Below are positions 42,852 through 51,437 of a DNA stretch of 64,000 nucleotides, in pieces. Position 1 is the stretch's first letter; every line of letters starts with the position of its first letter. This DNA comes from Pseudomonas sp. H9 (lineage in GTDB: Bacteria > Pseudomonadota > Gammaproteobacteria > Pseudomonadales > Pseudomonadaceae). The translations under genes and the position numbers were made by a program. Location of the stretch: positions 62,001-126,000 of the forward strand of contig NZ_SMOK01000023.1 in assembly GCF_004353925.1 (NCBI RefSeq), written 5' to 3'. The notes under the pieces were generated by a model that did not search any database, was not told the origin of the DNA, and saw only the letters and a list, made by a program, of their open reading frames with translations.

Positions 42852-43505
42852 TCAACGCCAGGTGTGAATCGGCCAGCCCTTTGTCTCGGCTTCTTCGCGC
42901 AATACTGGGTCCGGGTTGACCACATGCGGGTAATCCACCTTGCGCAACAGCGGCAGATCGTTGCGTGAGTCGGAATAGAAACTCGCTCCTTCGAGGTTTT
43001 CTTCTTCCTGATCCAGCCATTCCAGCAAGCGCGTGATCTTGCCTTCCCGGTAGGTCAGTACGCCTTGGGTCTTACCGGTGTACACACCGTTTTCAACCTG
43101 CAGCTCGATACCCAGAATTTCATCGATGCCCAAACGCTCGGCAATCGGCCGCACCAGGTGTGTGCCGGACGCCGAGATCACCAGAATGCGATCACCGGCC
43201 TTGCGGTGGGCGGCAATGGCGGTGGTCGCGTCACTGAAGATGATCGGTTCGATGAAATCTTCTACCCAGGGCTCGACCAGGTGATCGACTTCATCCGGGG
43301 TGCGCCCGATCAGTGGCTCCAGGCTGAAGGCCATGTAGTCTTCCATCGCCAGATGCCCCTTGCCGTAAGCGTCCATCAGTTCTTTGTCACGGCGCAGGAA
43401 AGATTCACCATCGACCCAGCCCAAGCGAGCCATTTGTGCGCTCCACAGCGACGCACAATCGCCGTGAATCAGCGTTTCATCCAGATCGAAAATCGCTAGT
43501 GCCAT
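42852..43505 (-). CDS. HAD-IB family phosphatase at the end of the importer operon
   Basis: The 217-aa protein starts at 43505 (MALAIFDLDETLIHGDC). The haloacid-dehalogenase motifs are DLDET (D7, D9), VISASGTH, a lysine in TYREGKIT, and YSDSRNDLPLL. The layout is that of SerB-like HAD-IB phosphatases with a helical cap; a related Pseudomonas protein is reported as histidinol-phosphate phosphatase, so that alternative should be kept. It lies 25 bp after the ABC ATPase gene on the same strand. With the phosphodiesterase of the same operon it could strip phosphate from an imported phosphorylated compound. The substrate is unknown. Confidence 0.85.
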   Translation of the reverse strand: MALAIFDLDETLIHGDCASLWSAQMARLGWVDGESFLRRDKELMDAYGKGHLAMEDYMAFSLEPLIGRTPDEVDHLVEPWVEDFIEPIIFSDATTAIAAHRKAGDRILVISASGTHLVRPIAERLGIDEILGIELQVENGVYTGKTQGVLTYREGKITRLLEWLDQEEENLEGASFYSDSRNDLPLLRKVDYPHVVNPDPVLREEAETKGWPIHTWR

Positions 43506-43530
43506 GTTCTGAAAAACTCCTGTGCAACCC

Positions 43531-44520
43531 TCAGGCGACTTCGCAGAGGGCGGTGGGATCGATCGACAAGGATACCCGCTGGCCGTCCGGATGCAGATCG
43601 GCAGACGAGCGGTTGAGCACATCGACCAACAATTCTACGCCGCGGGCTTCGACCCGGTAGCGGATCACGTTGCCCAGCAAGCTGTGGCTGCGCACCTGTC
43701 CTTCAAGCTCTCCGTTGAGGCTCAGGGCAATGGCTTCCGGGCGAATCGCCAGGCGACTGGTTACCGGGCGCTGCAGCAGGCGGCTGGCGCTGTCGGCATC
43801 GAGCAAGTTGTAGTTGCCGATAAAACCGGCGGCGAACACATCTACTGGCGCGGTGTAGAGGGTTTCAGCATCGCCGCTCTGGACGATGCGGCCTTGGTTC
43901 ATGAGGAAAATACGGTCTGACAGGGTCAGCGCTTCTTCCTGGTCGTGGGTCACGAAAATCGTGGTCAAACCCAACTCGCGCTGGATCTGGCGGATCTGAT
44001 CGCGCAGGTGCTTGCGAATCCGTGCATCCAGTGCTGACAACGGTTCATCGAGCAGCAGCAGGCGTGGCCGAGTCACCAACGAACGTGCCAGCGCTACCCG
44101 TTGGCATTGGCCACCGGAGAGTTGATGCGGATATCGACCGGCGAAGTCCTGCAGTTCGACCAATTGCAGGGCTTCGCGTACGCGGGTGCGGCTTTCATCG
44201 GCGTTGACTTTTTGCATGCGCAGGCCGAAGGCAACGTTCTGCTCCACGTTCATATTGGGGAACAGCGCGTAGCTCTGGAACACCATGCCGATGCCACGCT
44301 TTTGCGGGCTTAGTGGCACCAGGTCGTTACCGTCGAGGAGGATCTTGCCACTGTCGACCGAGGTCAGGCCGGCGATGCAGCGCAGCAGGGTGGACTTGCC
44401 GCAACCGGAGGGGCCGAGCAGGGTGACGAATTCGCCGCGCTGGATCTGGCAGTTGATGTCGTTGAACACCGGGCTGCCACCGTAGCTTTTCTGCAGGTTC
44501 TGTACGCTGACAAAGCTCAT
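43531..44520 (-). CDS. ABC transporter ATP-binding protein (PotA/FbpC type)
   Basis: The 329-aa protein has Walker A GPSGCGKSTLL (about 36-46), the Q-loop in GMVFQSYALFPNM, the signature LSGGQCQRVALARSL, Walker B LLLLDEPLSALD and the switch VTHDQEEAL. A C-terminal TOBE-like regulatory region (about 240-329) follows. In the signature the usual Q is followed by cysteine (GGQCQR), a mild variation. It energises import by the two permeases encoded just upstream, one base from its start. Type-I importers with this ATPase move iron, polyamines, 2-aminoethylphosphonate and similar solutes. Confidence 0.93.
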   Translation of the reverse strand: MSFVSVQNLQKSYGGSPVFNDINCQIQRGEFVTLLGPSGCGKSTLLRCIAGLTSVDSGKILLDGNDLVPLSPQKRGIGMVFQSYALFPNMNVEQNVAFGLRMQKVNADESRTRVREALQLVELQDFAGRYPHQLSGGQCQRVALARSLVTRPRLLLLDEPLSALDARIRKHLRDQIRQIQRELGLTTIFVTHDQEEALTLSDRIFLMNQGRIVQSGDAETLYTAPVDVFAAGFIGNYNLLDADSASRLLQRPVTSRLAIRPEAIALSLNGELEGQVRSHSLLGNVIRYRVEARGVELLVDVLNRSSADLHPDGQRVSLSIDPTALCEVA

Positions 44521-44521
44521 A

Positions 44522-45319
44522 TCAGGATTTGTCCTTGTTCAGGCGGTTGGCTGCCCAGGTCAGCACCAGCACAAAGAGGAAATAGGAAATCACCAGGGCG
44601 CTGTTGAAGTGGCCACTGCTGTTGCGCATGTTGTTGAGGTATACCTGCAGGGTTTCATAGCGGGTGCCCACCAGCAGGTTGGCGAACACGAACTCGCCGA
44701 ACAGGAACGAGAACGACAGCAGCAAAGCCACCAGCAAGCCCTTGCGCAGGTTCGGCAGCACCACCAGAAATGCGGCCTGGAAGGTGCTGGCACCGAGGAG
44801 CTGGGCGGCGTCCATCAGGTCGCGCAGGTTGATGGCCTGCAAGTTATTGGTAATGGCGCGGTACATGAACGGCAGGGCTACGGTGAAGTAGCAGCCGATC
44901 AGAATCCACGGGGTGCCGACCATGGCCATGGGGCCGGAGCCGTACAACTGCAACAGGCCCACCGACGACACCACTGGCGGTACGGCGAAGGGCAGCAGGA
45001 TGAGGATGTTCATCAGGGCGTCGAGGCGTGGAAAGTGGTAATGCACCACAAACAGCAACGGCAGGATCAGCACGACCGACAACAGCAATGCACCGACGCA
45101 GACCAGCAGCGACTGACCAAACGCGGCGAGGAAACGTGGATCGCTCCACAGTGCCAGGTACCACTTGAAGGTCAGGCCACTGGGCAACAGGCTCGCCGAC
45201 CAGCTGGTGGCCAACGAGTAGAGCAGGGTACCGGCCAGCGGTAACAGCAGGATGAGAAACAGCAGGTACACCACCAGGCGATGGTAGAGGTGGGCCGTGC
45301 CCGATTCAGCGCGTGACAT
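44522..45319 (-). CDS. ABC transporter permease (second)
   Basis: The 265-aa inner-membrane protein has about six hydrophobic segments and the BPD permease EAA-like loop DLMDAAQLLGASTFQAAFLVVLPNLRKG. The start region overlaps the preceding permease gene by 14 bp, and its stop is one base from the ATPase gene. Together with the first permease it forms the membrane channel of the importer. Confidence 0.9.
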   Translation of the reverse strand: MSRAESGTAHLYHRLVVYLLFLILLLPLAGTLLYSLATSWSASLLPSGLTFKWYLALWSDPRFLAAFGQSLLVCVGALLLSVVLILPLLFVVHYHFPRLDALMNILILLPFAVPPVVSSVGLLQLYGSGPMAMVGTPWILIGCYFTVALPFMYRAITNNLQAINLRDLMDAAQLLGASTFQAAFLVVLPNLRKGLLVALLLSFSFLFGEFVFANLLVGTRYETLQVYLNNMRNSSGHFNSALVISYFLFVLVLTWAANRLNKDKS

Positions 45320-46148
45320 GGTAGCTCCTCTTCAACAGCCATTGATGAACGACGGTTACCAGGGTCATCAAGCCCACCAGGATCATCGCCAGGGCGCTGG
45401 CCAGGTTCGGGTCCAGGGAAATATCGCCGGCTACCAGCGCGGCAATGCGGATCGGCAGCACGTTGAAGTTGCCGGTGGTCAACGCGTAAACCGTGGCGTA
45501 GGCGCCCAGGGCATTGGCCAGGAGGATAACGAAGGTGCCCAGCAGGGCGGGTGTCAGCACCGGCAAGCCGATGTGCCGCCAGTATTGCCAGGCGTTGGCA
45601 CCCAGCAGTGCCGCCGATTCGCGCCAGTCTTCGCGCAGGGCGTCGAACGCCGGGTAGAGCAGCAGCACCCCCAGTGGAATCTGGAAGTAGGTGTAGAGGA
45701 TGATCAGGCCGGTTTTCGAGTACAGGTTGAAGTCTTCGATGATCCCCGCCTGTTTCAGCAGTAGGGTCAGGGCACCGTTGAAGCCGAGCAGGATAATGAA
45801 GGCAAAGGCTAACGGCACTCCGGAGAAGTTACTGGTCATGTTGGCAAACGCGTTGACGAAGTCGCGCAGGCGCGAGTCGACTTTGCGCAACGAATAGCTG
45901 CCGAGAATGGCGATAACGATGCCCAAGACACTCGACCAGAAACTGATCTCCAGGCTGTGCTGGATGGCCTGGCGATAGAACCTGGATTCGAACACCTTGC
46001 TGAAGTTGGCCAAGCCCCAGCCACTTTCAGCCTGCAGGCTATGGATGGCCACCCAGGCCAGTGGGGCGATCTGGAAAATGATGAAAAACAGCGCGAACGG
46101 CAGCAGGCACAGCGACGCCAGCCACTTGGCGCGTTTGATCGAATTCAC
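45306..46148 (-). CDS. ABC transporter permease (first)
   Basis: The 280-aa protein is started at GTG 46148 (VNSIKRAKWLASLCLLPF), because GGGAG lies 7-8 bp upstream and the codon overlaps the phosphodiesterase stop (GTGA); ATG 46166 lacks a ribosome site. About six membrane segments are seen. The EAA-type loop ALREDWRESAALLGANAWQYWRHIGLPVLTPA shows it is the permease of a type-I importer. The tight overlaps on both sides imply one mRNA. Confidence 0.88.
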   Translation of the reverse strand: MNSIKRAKWLASLCLLPFALFFIIFQIAPLAWVAIHSLQAESGWGLANFSKVFESRFYRQAIQHSLEISFWSSVLGIVIAILGSYSLRKVDSRLRDFVNAFANMTSNFSGVPLAFAFIILLGFNGALTLLLKQAGIIEDFNLYSKTGLIILYTYFQIPLGVLLLYPAFDALREDWRESAALLGANAWQYWRHIGLPVLTPALLGTFVILLANALGAYATVYALTTGNFNVLPIRIAALVAGDISLDPNLASALAMILVGLMTLVTVVHQWLLKRSYHVTR

Positions 46149-46951
46149 TTGAGCAGCTCCCGGCATACCGGCTTGTCGTGGGGGACGCCCAGCAGTTCAC
46201 AGACCGTACCGCACAGTTCGGTTTGCAGCGGTTTGGCCGCAGGATCAAGGCTGAAGGCATCGCCAAACACGAACAACGGTACCTCGCGTTCTTCAGCCAG
46301 CAGGCCGTTGTGCGAGCGATCGTTGTTCATGCCATGGTCGGCGGTGACCAGCACCTGATAGCCGTCTTGCAACCATGTGTGCAGGTAATCGGCCAGGAGG
46401 ATATCGGCGCTGCGTGCGCTGTTACGGTACTGGCTGCTGTCCAGGCCATGGCGGTGGCCGGCGTCGTCAATGTTCATCGGGTGCACCAGAAGGAAATTCG
46501 GCGCATGGCGGCGGCGCAGGTATTCGGCATCGGCGAACAGGTGGGAGTCCGGGTAATGGTCGGCGTAATAGAACAATCCGTGCTGGATCGGCAGCTTGGG
46601 CGCGTGGGTATGGCGGTCACGCAGAGGGTCGAAGGGTGAGCGGTTGTACAGCTCGCTCATCCAGTGATAGGCCGCCGCCGCAGTGCCCAGGCCAGCCTCT
46701 CGGGCGTAGTGGAAGATGCTGCGCTGGTTGGAAAGGCGGGTGACATTGTTGTGCACGATGCCGCTGTCGATCGGCGCGACGCCGGTGAGGATGCATTCGT
46801 AGAGCGGGCGCGACAGCGCTGGCAGTTCGCACTCCAGGCGGTACAAGGCTGCGCGGTCGGCCTCGACATAGGCATGCAGATGGCCCATGGCATGGTGCGC
46901 GACCTGATGGTTGAGACCATCGAGCAGGACCAGGATGACGTTATGGTTCAT
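46145..46951 (-). CDS. Alkaline-phosphatase-superfamily phosphodiesterase/hydrolase
   Basis: The 268-aa cytoplasmic protein has no signal peptide. The type I phosphodiesterase/nucleotide pyrophosphatase pattern is visible: LVLLDGLN (metal ligand D11), a probable nucleophile in LPALSRPLYECILTG (S47), GIVHN as in the Gxx-HGIxxN stretch of phosphonoacetate hydrolase, and the metal ligands in NIDDAGHRHG and TADHGMN. It would hydrolyse a phosphodiester, phosphonate or similar bond of the imported solute. It lies between the binding-protein and permease genes of one operon, with a REP hairpin before it. The substrate cannot be read from the sequence. Confidence 0.82.
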   Translation of the reverse strand: MNHNVILVLLDGLNHQVAHHAMGHLHAYVEADRAALYRLECELPALSRPLYECILTGVAPIDSGIVHNNVTRLSNQRSIFHYAREAGLGTAAAAYHWMSELYNRSPFDPLRDRHTHAPKLPIQHGLFYYADHYPDSHLFADAEYLRRRHAPNFLLVHPMNIDDAGHRHGLDSSQYRNSARSADILLADYLHTWLQDGYQVLVTADHGMNNDRSHNGLLAEEREVPLFVFGDAFSLDPAAKPLQTELCGTVCELLGVPHDKPVCRELLK

Positions 46952-46978
46952 GGCTTCTCCGATTTCGCGGTGATCGCG

Positions 46979-47026
46979 TCGCGGGGCAAGCCCGCTCCTG
47001 CGGTAGGAGCGGGCTTGCCCCGCGAT
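46979..47026. repeat. REP hairpin inside the importer operon
   Basis: TCGCGGGGCAAGCCCGCTCC and its inverted partner are separated by only about 4 bases (GCGG), giving a nearly perfect long stem. It lies between the binding-protein gene and the phosphodiesterase gene of one operon. Confidence 0.9.
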
Positions 47027-47032
47027 TAAGGA

Positions 47033-48097
47033 TCACTCCATCTCGATGATCACTTGCTCCTGCCACATCTGCGGCAGCTTCTTGGAGGTCGCTTCCCAGG
47101 CGGCGGCATCTTTGATCGGCTGCACTGCCTTGTATTGCTCATTCGGCAGCAGCTTGGCCTGCACGTCGGCCGGCAGCGTCAGGTGCTCGGCGCGAATCGG
47201 GCGGGCATGGCCGTGAGCCAGGTTGATTTGCCCGGCATCGCTGAAGATGTACTCACGGGTCAGCTTGGCGGCATTGGGGTGTTTGGCGTATTTGTTGATG
47301 ATGGTGGTGTAGCCGGAAATCACCGAGCCGTCAGAGGGAATCAGCACTTCGAAACGCTGCGGATCGATCTGCTGACGATAGCTCAGGCCGTTGAAGTCCC
47401 AGACTACCCCCACTTCGATCTCGCCCTTTTCCAGGGTCTGGATGGTCGGGTTGGCGAGGGACAGCCGCTTTTGCTGCGCCAGTTTGGTGAACAACTGCAA
47501 GCCTGGCTCGATGTTCTTTTCGTCGCCCTTGTAGGCTAAGGCTGCGGCTAGCACACCGTTGGCGGCCTGAGCTGCAGTGCTGACGTCACCAATGGCGACT
47601 TTGTATTTGCCTTTCTCCAGGTCATGCCAGGTTTTAGGCATGTCGGCTTCTTTCACCAACTGCTTGTTGATGATGAATGCAATGGTGCCGGTGTAGGCCA
47701 GGGCCCAGTGGCCGTCTTTATCTTTGGCCCAATCCGGGACCTGTTCCCAGGTGCTGGGTTTGTAAGGTTGAGTCACGCCCTTGGCCACGGCAATCGGGCC
47801 GAAGGCGGCACCCACGTCACCGATGTCAGCGCTGGCGTTGTCTTTTTCGGCATCGAACTTGGCCACTTCCTGGGCCGAGCTCATGTCGGTGTCCATGTGC
47901 TTGAGGCCGTATTTTTTCGCCAGGTCCTCCCAGGTGCCTTTCCAGTTGGCCCAGGCATCGGGCATACCGACGCTGTTGACGACGCCTTCTTTACGGGCAG
48001 CCTCTTCGAGGGCTTTGAGGTCGGTGTCGGCGGCCATGGCCGACGTGCACAGGGCAATGGTCGAACCTAACAGTGATGCCAGAAAAAGCTGTTTCAT
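47033..48097 (-). CDS. Periplasmic substrate-binding protein of the importer
   Basis: The 354-aa protein has a signal peptide (about 1-22, ending AMA-AD) and the type-II binding fold of the Fe/polyamine/2-aminoethylphosphonate group (LEEAARKEGVVNSVGMPDAWANWKGTWEDLAKKYG, then TDMSSAQEVAKFDAEKDN). It delivers the solute to the permeases. It is the first gene of the operon. Two candidate regulator sites lie upstream at 48162 and 48264. The solute is unknown; context points to a phosphorus compound, in parallel with Salmonella phnSTUV and its PhnR regulator. Confidence 0.9.
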   Translation of the reverse strand: MKQLFLASLLGSTIALCTSAMAADTDLKALEEAARKEGVVNSVGMPDAWANWKGTWEDLAKKYGLKHMDTDMSSAQEVAKFDAEKDNASADIGDVGAAFGPIAVAKGVTQPYKPSTWEQVPDWAKDKDGHWALAYTGTIAFIINKQLVKEADMPKTWHDLEKGKYKVAIGDVSTAAQAANGVLAAALAYKGDEKNIEPGLQLFTKLAQQKRLSLANPTIQTLEKGEIEVGVVWDFNGLSYRQQIDPQRFEVLIPSDGSVISGYTTIINKYAKHPNAAKLTREYIFSDAGQINLAHGHARPIRAEHLTLPADVQAKLLPNEQYKAVQPIKDAAAWEATSKKLPQMWQEQVIIEME

Positions 48098-48161
48098 CCG
48101 AAGCTCCTTGGTGGGTGCCTTGCAAAACGCGAATGGTGGTGTGGACGTTGTTGCGATTCGG

Positions 48162-48175
48162 TTGGTCTAGGTCAG
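48162..48175. promoter_or_regulatory. Candidate UTRA-regulator operator, site 1
   Basis: TTGGTCTAGGTCAG matches the perfect palindrome at 48428 in 10 of 14 positions, including the central CTAG. It lies 65 bp upstream of the binding-protein gene. Confidence 0.5.
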
Positions 48176-48263
48176 CAATACCCGAGCCAAGGTAGGCATG
48201 TTGCATGACAGTTTGATGTCGAGAGGGTGGTTTCAGGCTCGTCTGTCAACCTTGGAAATAGAG

Positions 48264-48273
48264 CTTAGACCAG
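48264..48273. promoter_or_regulatory. Candidate operator half-site 2
   Basis: CTTAGACCAG is the reverse complement of CTGGTCTAAG, a half-site resembling the palindrome at 48428. It sits in the middle of the 358-bp divergent gap. Confidence 0.3.
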
Positions 48274-48427
48274 TTTCAAGTGCTTGATCCGCAAGGTCTT
48301 GGCATGTTTGTTGTAGGAAATCTCATCAGTGTTCTTGGCGGCTGTGTCATCTGACGTTCATCTGCTCCGCCTAGGCTTGCACTATTCTCATAGCCTTGAT
48401 GTCGGGCATTTTTGCGCTCTGTTGGGG

Positions 48428-48441
48428 CTGGACTAGTCCAG
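48428..48441. promoter_or_regulatory. Perfect palindromic operator before the UTRA gene
   Basis: CTGGACTAGTCCAG is fully palindromic and ends 14 bp before the regulator start, so occupation would block its own expression. Short palindromes of the form TGGxCTAGxCCA-like are typical GntR/HutC targets. Confidence 0.7.
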
Positions 48442-48455
48442 ATAGGTAACCTTTG

Positions 48456-49169
48456 ATGCAAGCACTGCCACCGCGAGCAGTAACAGCCATTTGCCATGCT
48501 CTGCAGGAGCAGATTGAGCATGGCTTGTTGGCGCCCGGCTGCAAGTTGCCCGCCGAACGAAAGTTGAGCGAGGTGTTCGACACCACGCGTATCACCTTGC
48601 GTGAAGCTTTGGTGCAGCTGGAGGCGCGTGGGTTGATTTACCGTGAAGAGCGACGAGGCTGGTTCGTGGCGCCGGAGCGTCTGACCTATGACTTGATCGA
48701 GCGCAGCCATTTCCATGCGATGGTGCAGGCGCAAGGCCGCGAGGCCTCTACCGAACTGCTGTCGGCGCGCCTGCAACCCGCGACAGCTGCGGTGTGTGCG
48801 CGTTTGCAGTTGCCACCATTGTCGAGCGTGATTCAGATCTGCCGCTTACGGCGAATTAACGGGCGGGCGGTGCTGTATGCCGAGCACTACCTGAACCCTG
48901 AGTACTTTGCTGGGATTCTCGATTGTGATCTGAGCCAATCACTGACCGAACTGTATGAGCGGCACTACGGCATTCACTATGGTCGGGTACGCTTCGAAAT
49001 CCTGCCCACTGCGTTGCCGGTGGCTGCGGCCCAGGCCTTGAAGGTGTCAGCGGGCAGCCCGGGCCTGCACATCACGCGGGTCAACAGCGACCAGCATGGG
49101 CGCCTGATCGACTGTGACCTGGAGTATTGGCGACACGATGCGGTCCGCATCCGTGCCGAGGCAGGGTGA
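48456..49169 (+). CDS. GntR/HutC-family regulator with UTRA domain
   Basis: The 237-aa protein starts at ATG 48456 (a TTG codon just before is the alternative). The N-terminal winged helix is ALQEQIEHGLLAPGCKLPAERKLSEVFDTTRITLREALVQLEARGLIYREERRGWFVA (about 16-72), and the UTRA ligand domain covers about 90-235 (QICRLRRINGRAVLYAEHYLNPEYF, TRVNSDQHGRLIDCDLEYWR). It faces the importer operon across a gap containing three related sites, so it most likely represses that operon and itself until an imported solute or derivative binds. PhnF/PhnR-type regulators of phosphonate genes have the same domains. Confidence 0.92.
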   Translation: MQALPPRAVTAICHALQEQIEHGLLAPGCKLPAERKLSEVFDTTRITLREALVQLEARGLIYREERRGWFVAPERLTYDLIERSHFHAMVQAQGREASTELLSARLQPATAAVCARLQLPPLSSVIQICRLRRINGRAVLYAEHYLNPEYFAGILDCDLSQSLTELYERHYGIHYGRVRFEILPTALPVAAAQALKVSAGSPGLHITRVNSDQHGRLIDCDLEYWRHDAVRIRAEAG

Positions 49170-49172
49170 TCT

Positions 49173-49242
49173 GTGGGGGCGGGCTAGCCCCGCGATGCAG
49201 TCTGACTGACACACCGCGATCGCGGGGCAAGCCCGCTCCTAC
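49173..49242. repeat. REP pair whose inverted arm holds the mscS-type stop
   Basis: The forward arm reads GTGGGGGCGGGCTAGCCCCG, a slightly diverged head. The inverted arm ends GCTCCTAC at 49242. The minus-strand TAG at 49241-49239 in this arm is the stop of the MscS-type gene. Confidence 0.9.
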
Positions 49243-51389
49243 TGTCCAGCGGAGTCGCCAGTGCTTGTTCCGCCAGCCGTTATCACTTGAACCGACAGGC
49301 GCGGGGTTGCCAGGTCCAGGCCGGCTTCGTCGAGCTGGCGCTTGAGGGCCAGGTTGAACGCTCGCGACACTTCCCATTGCTTGATCGGTGCGGTTTTGAA
49401 GCGGGCGCGCAGGATTGCCGAACCCGATTCGAAGCTTTCCACCCCTTGTAGCTCCAGCGGCGACCAGATGTTGCGGCGCATCAACGGGTCGTTGCGTAGC
49501 TTCTGGCCAACATCGCGGATCAGGCTGATGGCCTGGTCGATGTTCATGCTGTGGGGGATGGCCACCCGGAAGATCGCATAGCCGAATTCGCGGGAGTAGT
49601 TCTTGATGCTCTTGATTTCACTGAATGGGATGGTGTGGACGATGCCGTCGATGTCGCGCAGGCGCACGGTGCGAATGGTTAGGCCTTCGACCGTGCCCAG
49701 GTGGCCGCCGACATCGACATAGTCGTCAATCGCCAGCGAGTCTTCAATGATGATGAACAAGCCGGTGATCAGGTCGGCAACCAGCGATTGAGCGCCGAAA
49801 CCGATGGCCAGGCCGATCACACCGGCACCGGCCAGCAGTGGCGTGACGTTCATGCCCATGTTGGCCAGCGCAACGATCACCGCAATGATGAAGATGGTGA
49901 CGAACAGGACGTTGCGGATCAGCGGCATCATCGTTTGCGCGCGGGTATTGGCCAGGCCTTTACGTGAGCGGGTCAAGGCATGGTGAATGGCGGTGTCGGC
50001 GAGAATCCACACCAACCAGGCCGCGATCAGGGTGCCGGCCAGACCGAGCAACCGCACGGCCACTTCATGGCCTTCGCCTTCGGTGAAACCGATCAGGGAG
50101 AAGCCCCAGACCCGCAACCCCAGCTCGATGAAGGCTAGCCATATGGCCATGTGCACCAAGGTATAACCAAAGTTGCGCAGCCGTTCGCCATACACGGCGT
50201 GACGACGATTGGCGCGTTGCGGTTTAAGGCCATGGCGACGTACCAGGCCGTTGATGACCATGCACAGAATCAGCAGCACCGTACACATCAGCGACTGACG
50301 CAGGGCGGTGCTGGTGTCACCGGCAGAGATGAACGTGGCAAACAGCGAGATGGCTACCAGCACCAGGGCTGGCAGGTACCAGAAGGTGCCGAGGATTTCG
50401 ATGGTGTCGCTCAGGGCGCGTCGGGTCAGGCGTCGGGACAGCGGTTGGTTGCGGATCAGATGAGCAATCGGGCGCCGGAAGCGCAGGATGAACAGCCCGG
50501 TGGAGATCGCCGCGAGAATATTGGCCGCGGTCGCCAGCGTATGCGCCAGATGATCACCCAAGGCATTGGCCATGCGTGGATCATTCATCGCTTCACCAAA
50601 GGCTGCGAAGCTGCCGATCAGCCACAGCGGACGAAAGGCCTGATGGCGAAGGATATGCAGGGCACGATGGCGATGCGGCCCATCGAGCAATGAAAAGGCG
50701 ATAACGCAAATTGCGGAGAAACAAGTCCCTACGACCAAGGCATACGCCAGCACCATGGCCATCGACTTGCCCAGCGACGAGGGCAGGGCGAAGCTCAGGT
50801 ACACGGTGATCACCAGGGCGACCAACCAAGGCCCGAGTTTACGCAGGGCGAAGCGCACCAGGTCCCAGGTGTTTGGATGCTGTGGTAGTTCCTCGGTGAG
50901 GCCGAAGCGCAGGCGCACCTGATGACTGACCCAGTTCAGGGCGTAGGCCAGCAGGCTCCAGATGGCAATGATTGCTGCAAAGCCGAACAGGATCGGTGGC
51001 AGCTCGTTGAGCGGCACCAGGCGAGCGTCGAACTCGATCTTGGCCAGTTCAAGTTCCCGGCCCCAGCGGGTAAGCGGGCTGGCCTCGCCACTGAACTGCT
51101 TTTCCAGCTCCGAGAACGTGGTGCCAATCAGCCCCAGCACACCTTGCTCAGCAGCGGGTTGCGCTTGTTTGGTGCTGTCGCGCAGTTTTTTCAGATCAGC
51201 CAGCAGTTTGCTGCGTTGCTGATCGTTTTCCAGGTTCTTGATGACTTCATCGAGGGATTGCGCCAGCGGTTCGGTAGCCTCGGGTTGGGCTTTGCTACCG
51301 CCGAGCAGGCCCGGCAACCCTGCGGCGTGGGCCGGGGCCAGGATCAACAGCGCCAGGCATACAGTAAGAACACGGAAAAAAGCGGACAC
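49239..51389 (-). CDS. MscS-family mechanosensitive channel (YbiO-like)
   Basis: The 716-aa protein has a signal-like N-terminus (cleavage near AHA-AG), a periplasmic coiled-coil region (about 40-130), many membrane segments, and a C-terminal MscS core: PLLAGAGVIGLAIGFGAQSLVADLITGLFIIIED (pore helix), DYVDVGGHLGTVEGLTIRTVRLRD and a cytoplasmic beta domain. Its size fits E. coli YbiO rather than MscS or MscK. It should release solutes on osmotic downshift. The start is GTG 51389, after GAGG. The stop codon is supplied by a REP element. Confidence 0.92.
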   Translation of the reverse strand: MSAFFRVLTVCLALLILAPAHAAGLPGLLGGSKAQPEATEPLAQSLDEVIKNLENDQQRSKLLADLKKLRDSTKQAQPAAEQGVLGLIGTTFSELEKQFSGEASPLTRWGRELELAKIEFDARLVPLNELPPILFGFAAIIAIWSLLAYALNWVSHQVRLRFGLTEELPQHPNTWDLVRFALRKLGPWLVALVITVYLSFALPSSLGKSMAMVLAYALVVGTCFSAICVIAFSLLDGPHRHRALHILRHQAFRPLWLIGSFAAFGEAMNDPRMANALGDHLAHTLATAANILAAISTGLFILRFRRPIAHLIRNQPLSRRLTRRALSDTIEILGTFWYLPALVLVAISLFATFISAGDTSTALRQSLMCTVLLILCMVINGLVRRHGLKPQRANRRHAVYGERLRNFGYTLVHMAIWLAFIELGLRVWGFSLIGFTEGEGHEVAVRLLGLAGTLIAAWLVWILADTAIHHALTRSRKGLANTRAQTMMPLIRNVLFVTIFIIAVIVALANMGMNVTPLLAGAGVIGLAIGFGAQSLVADLITGLFIIIEDSLAIDDYVDVGGHLGTVEGLTIRTVRLRDIDGIVHTIPFSEIKSIKNYSREFGYAIFRVAIPHSMNIDQAISLIRDVGQKLRNDPLMRRNIWSPLELQGVESFESGSAILRARFKTAPIKQWEVSRAFNLALKRQLDEAGLDLATPRLSVQVITAGGTSTGDSAGQ

Positions 51390-51437
51390 CGGACAATCAA
51401 CCTCATAACGATCAATCGCCCGAGTGTAGTGTATTTG

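Noticed and set aside
46979-47026. CRISPR-like repeat or mobile element ends
   Set aside because: Repeated palindromes across the window are all copies of the REP core at gene borders, with no regular spacing, spacers, cas genes or transposase.
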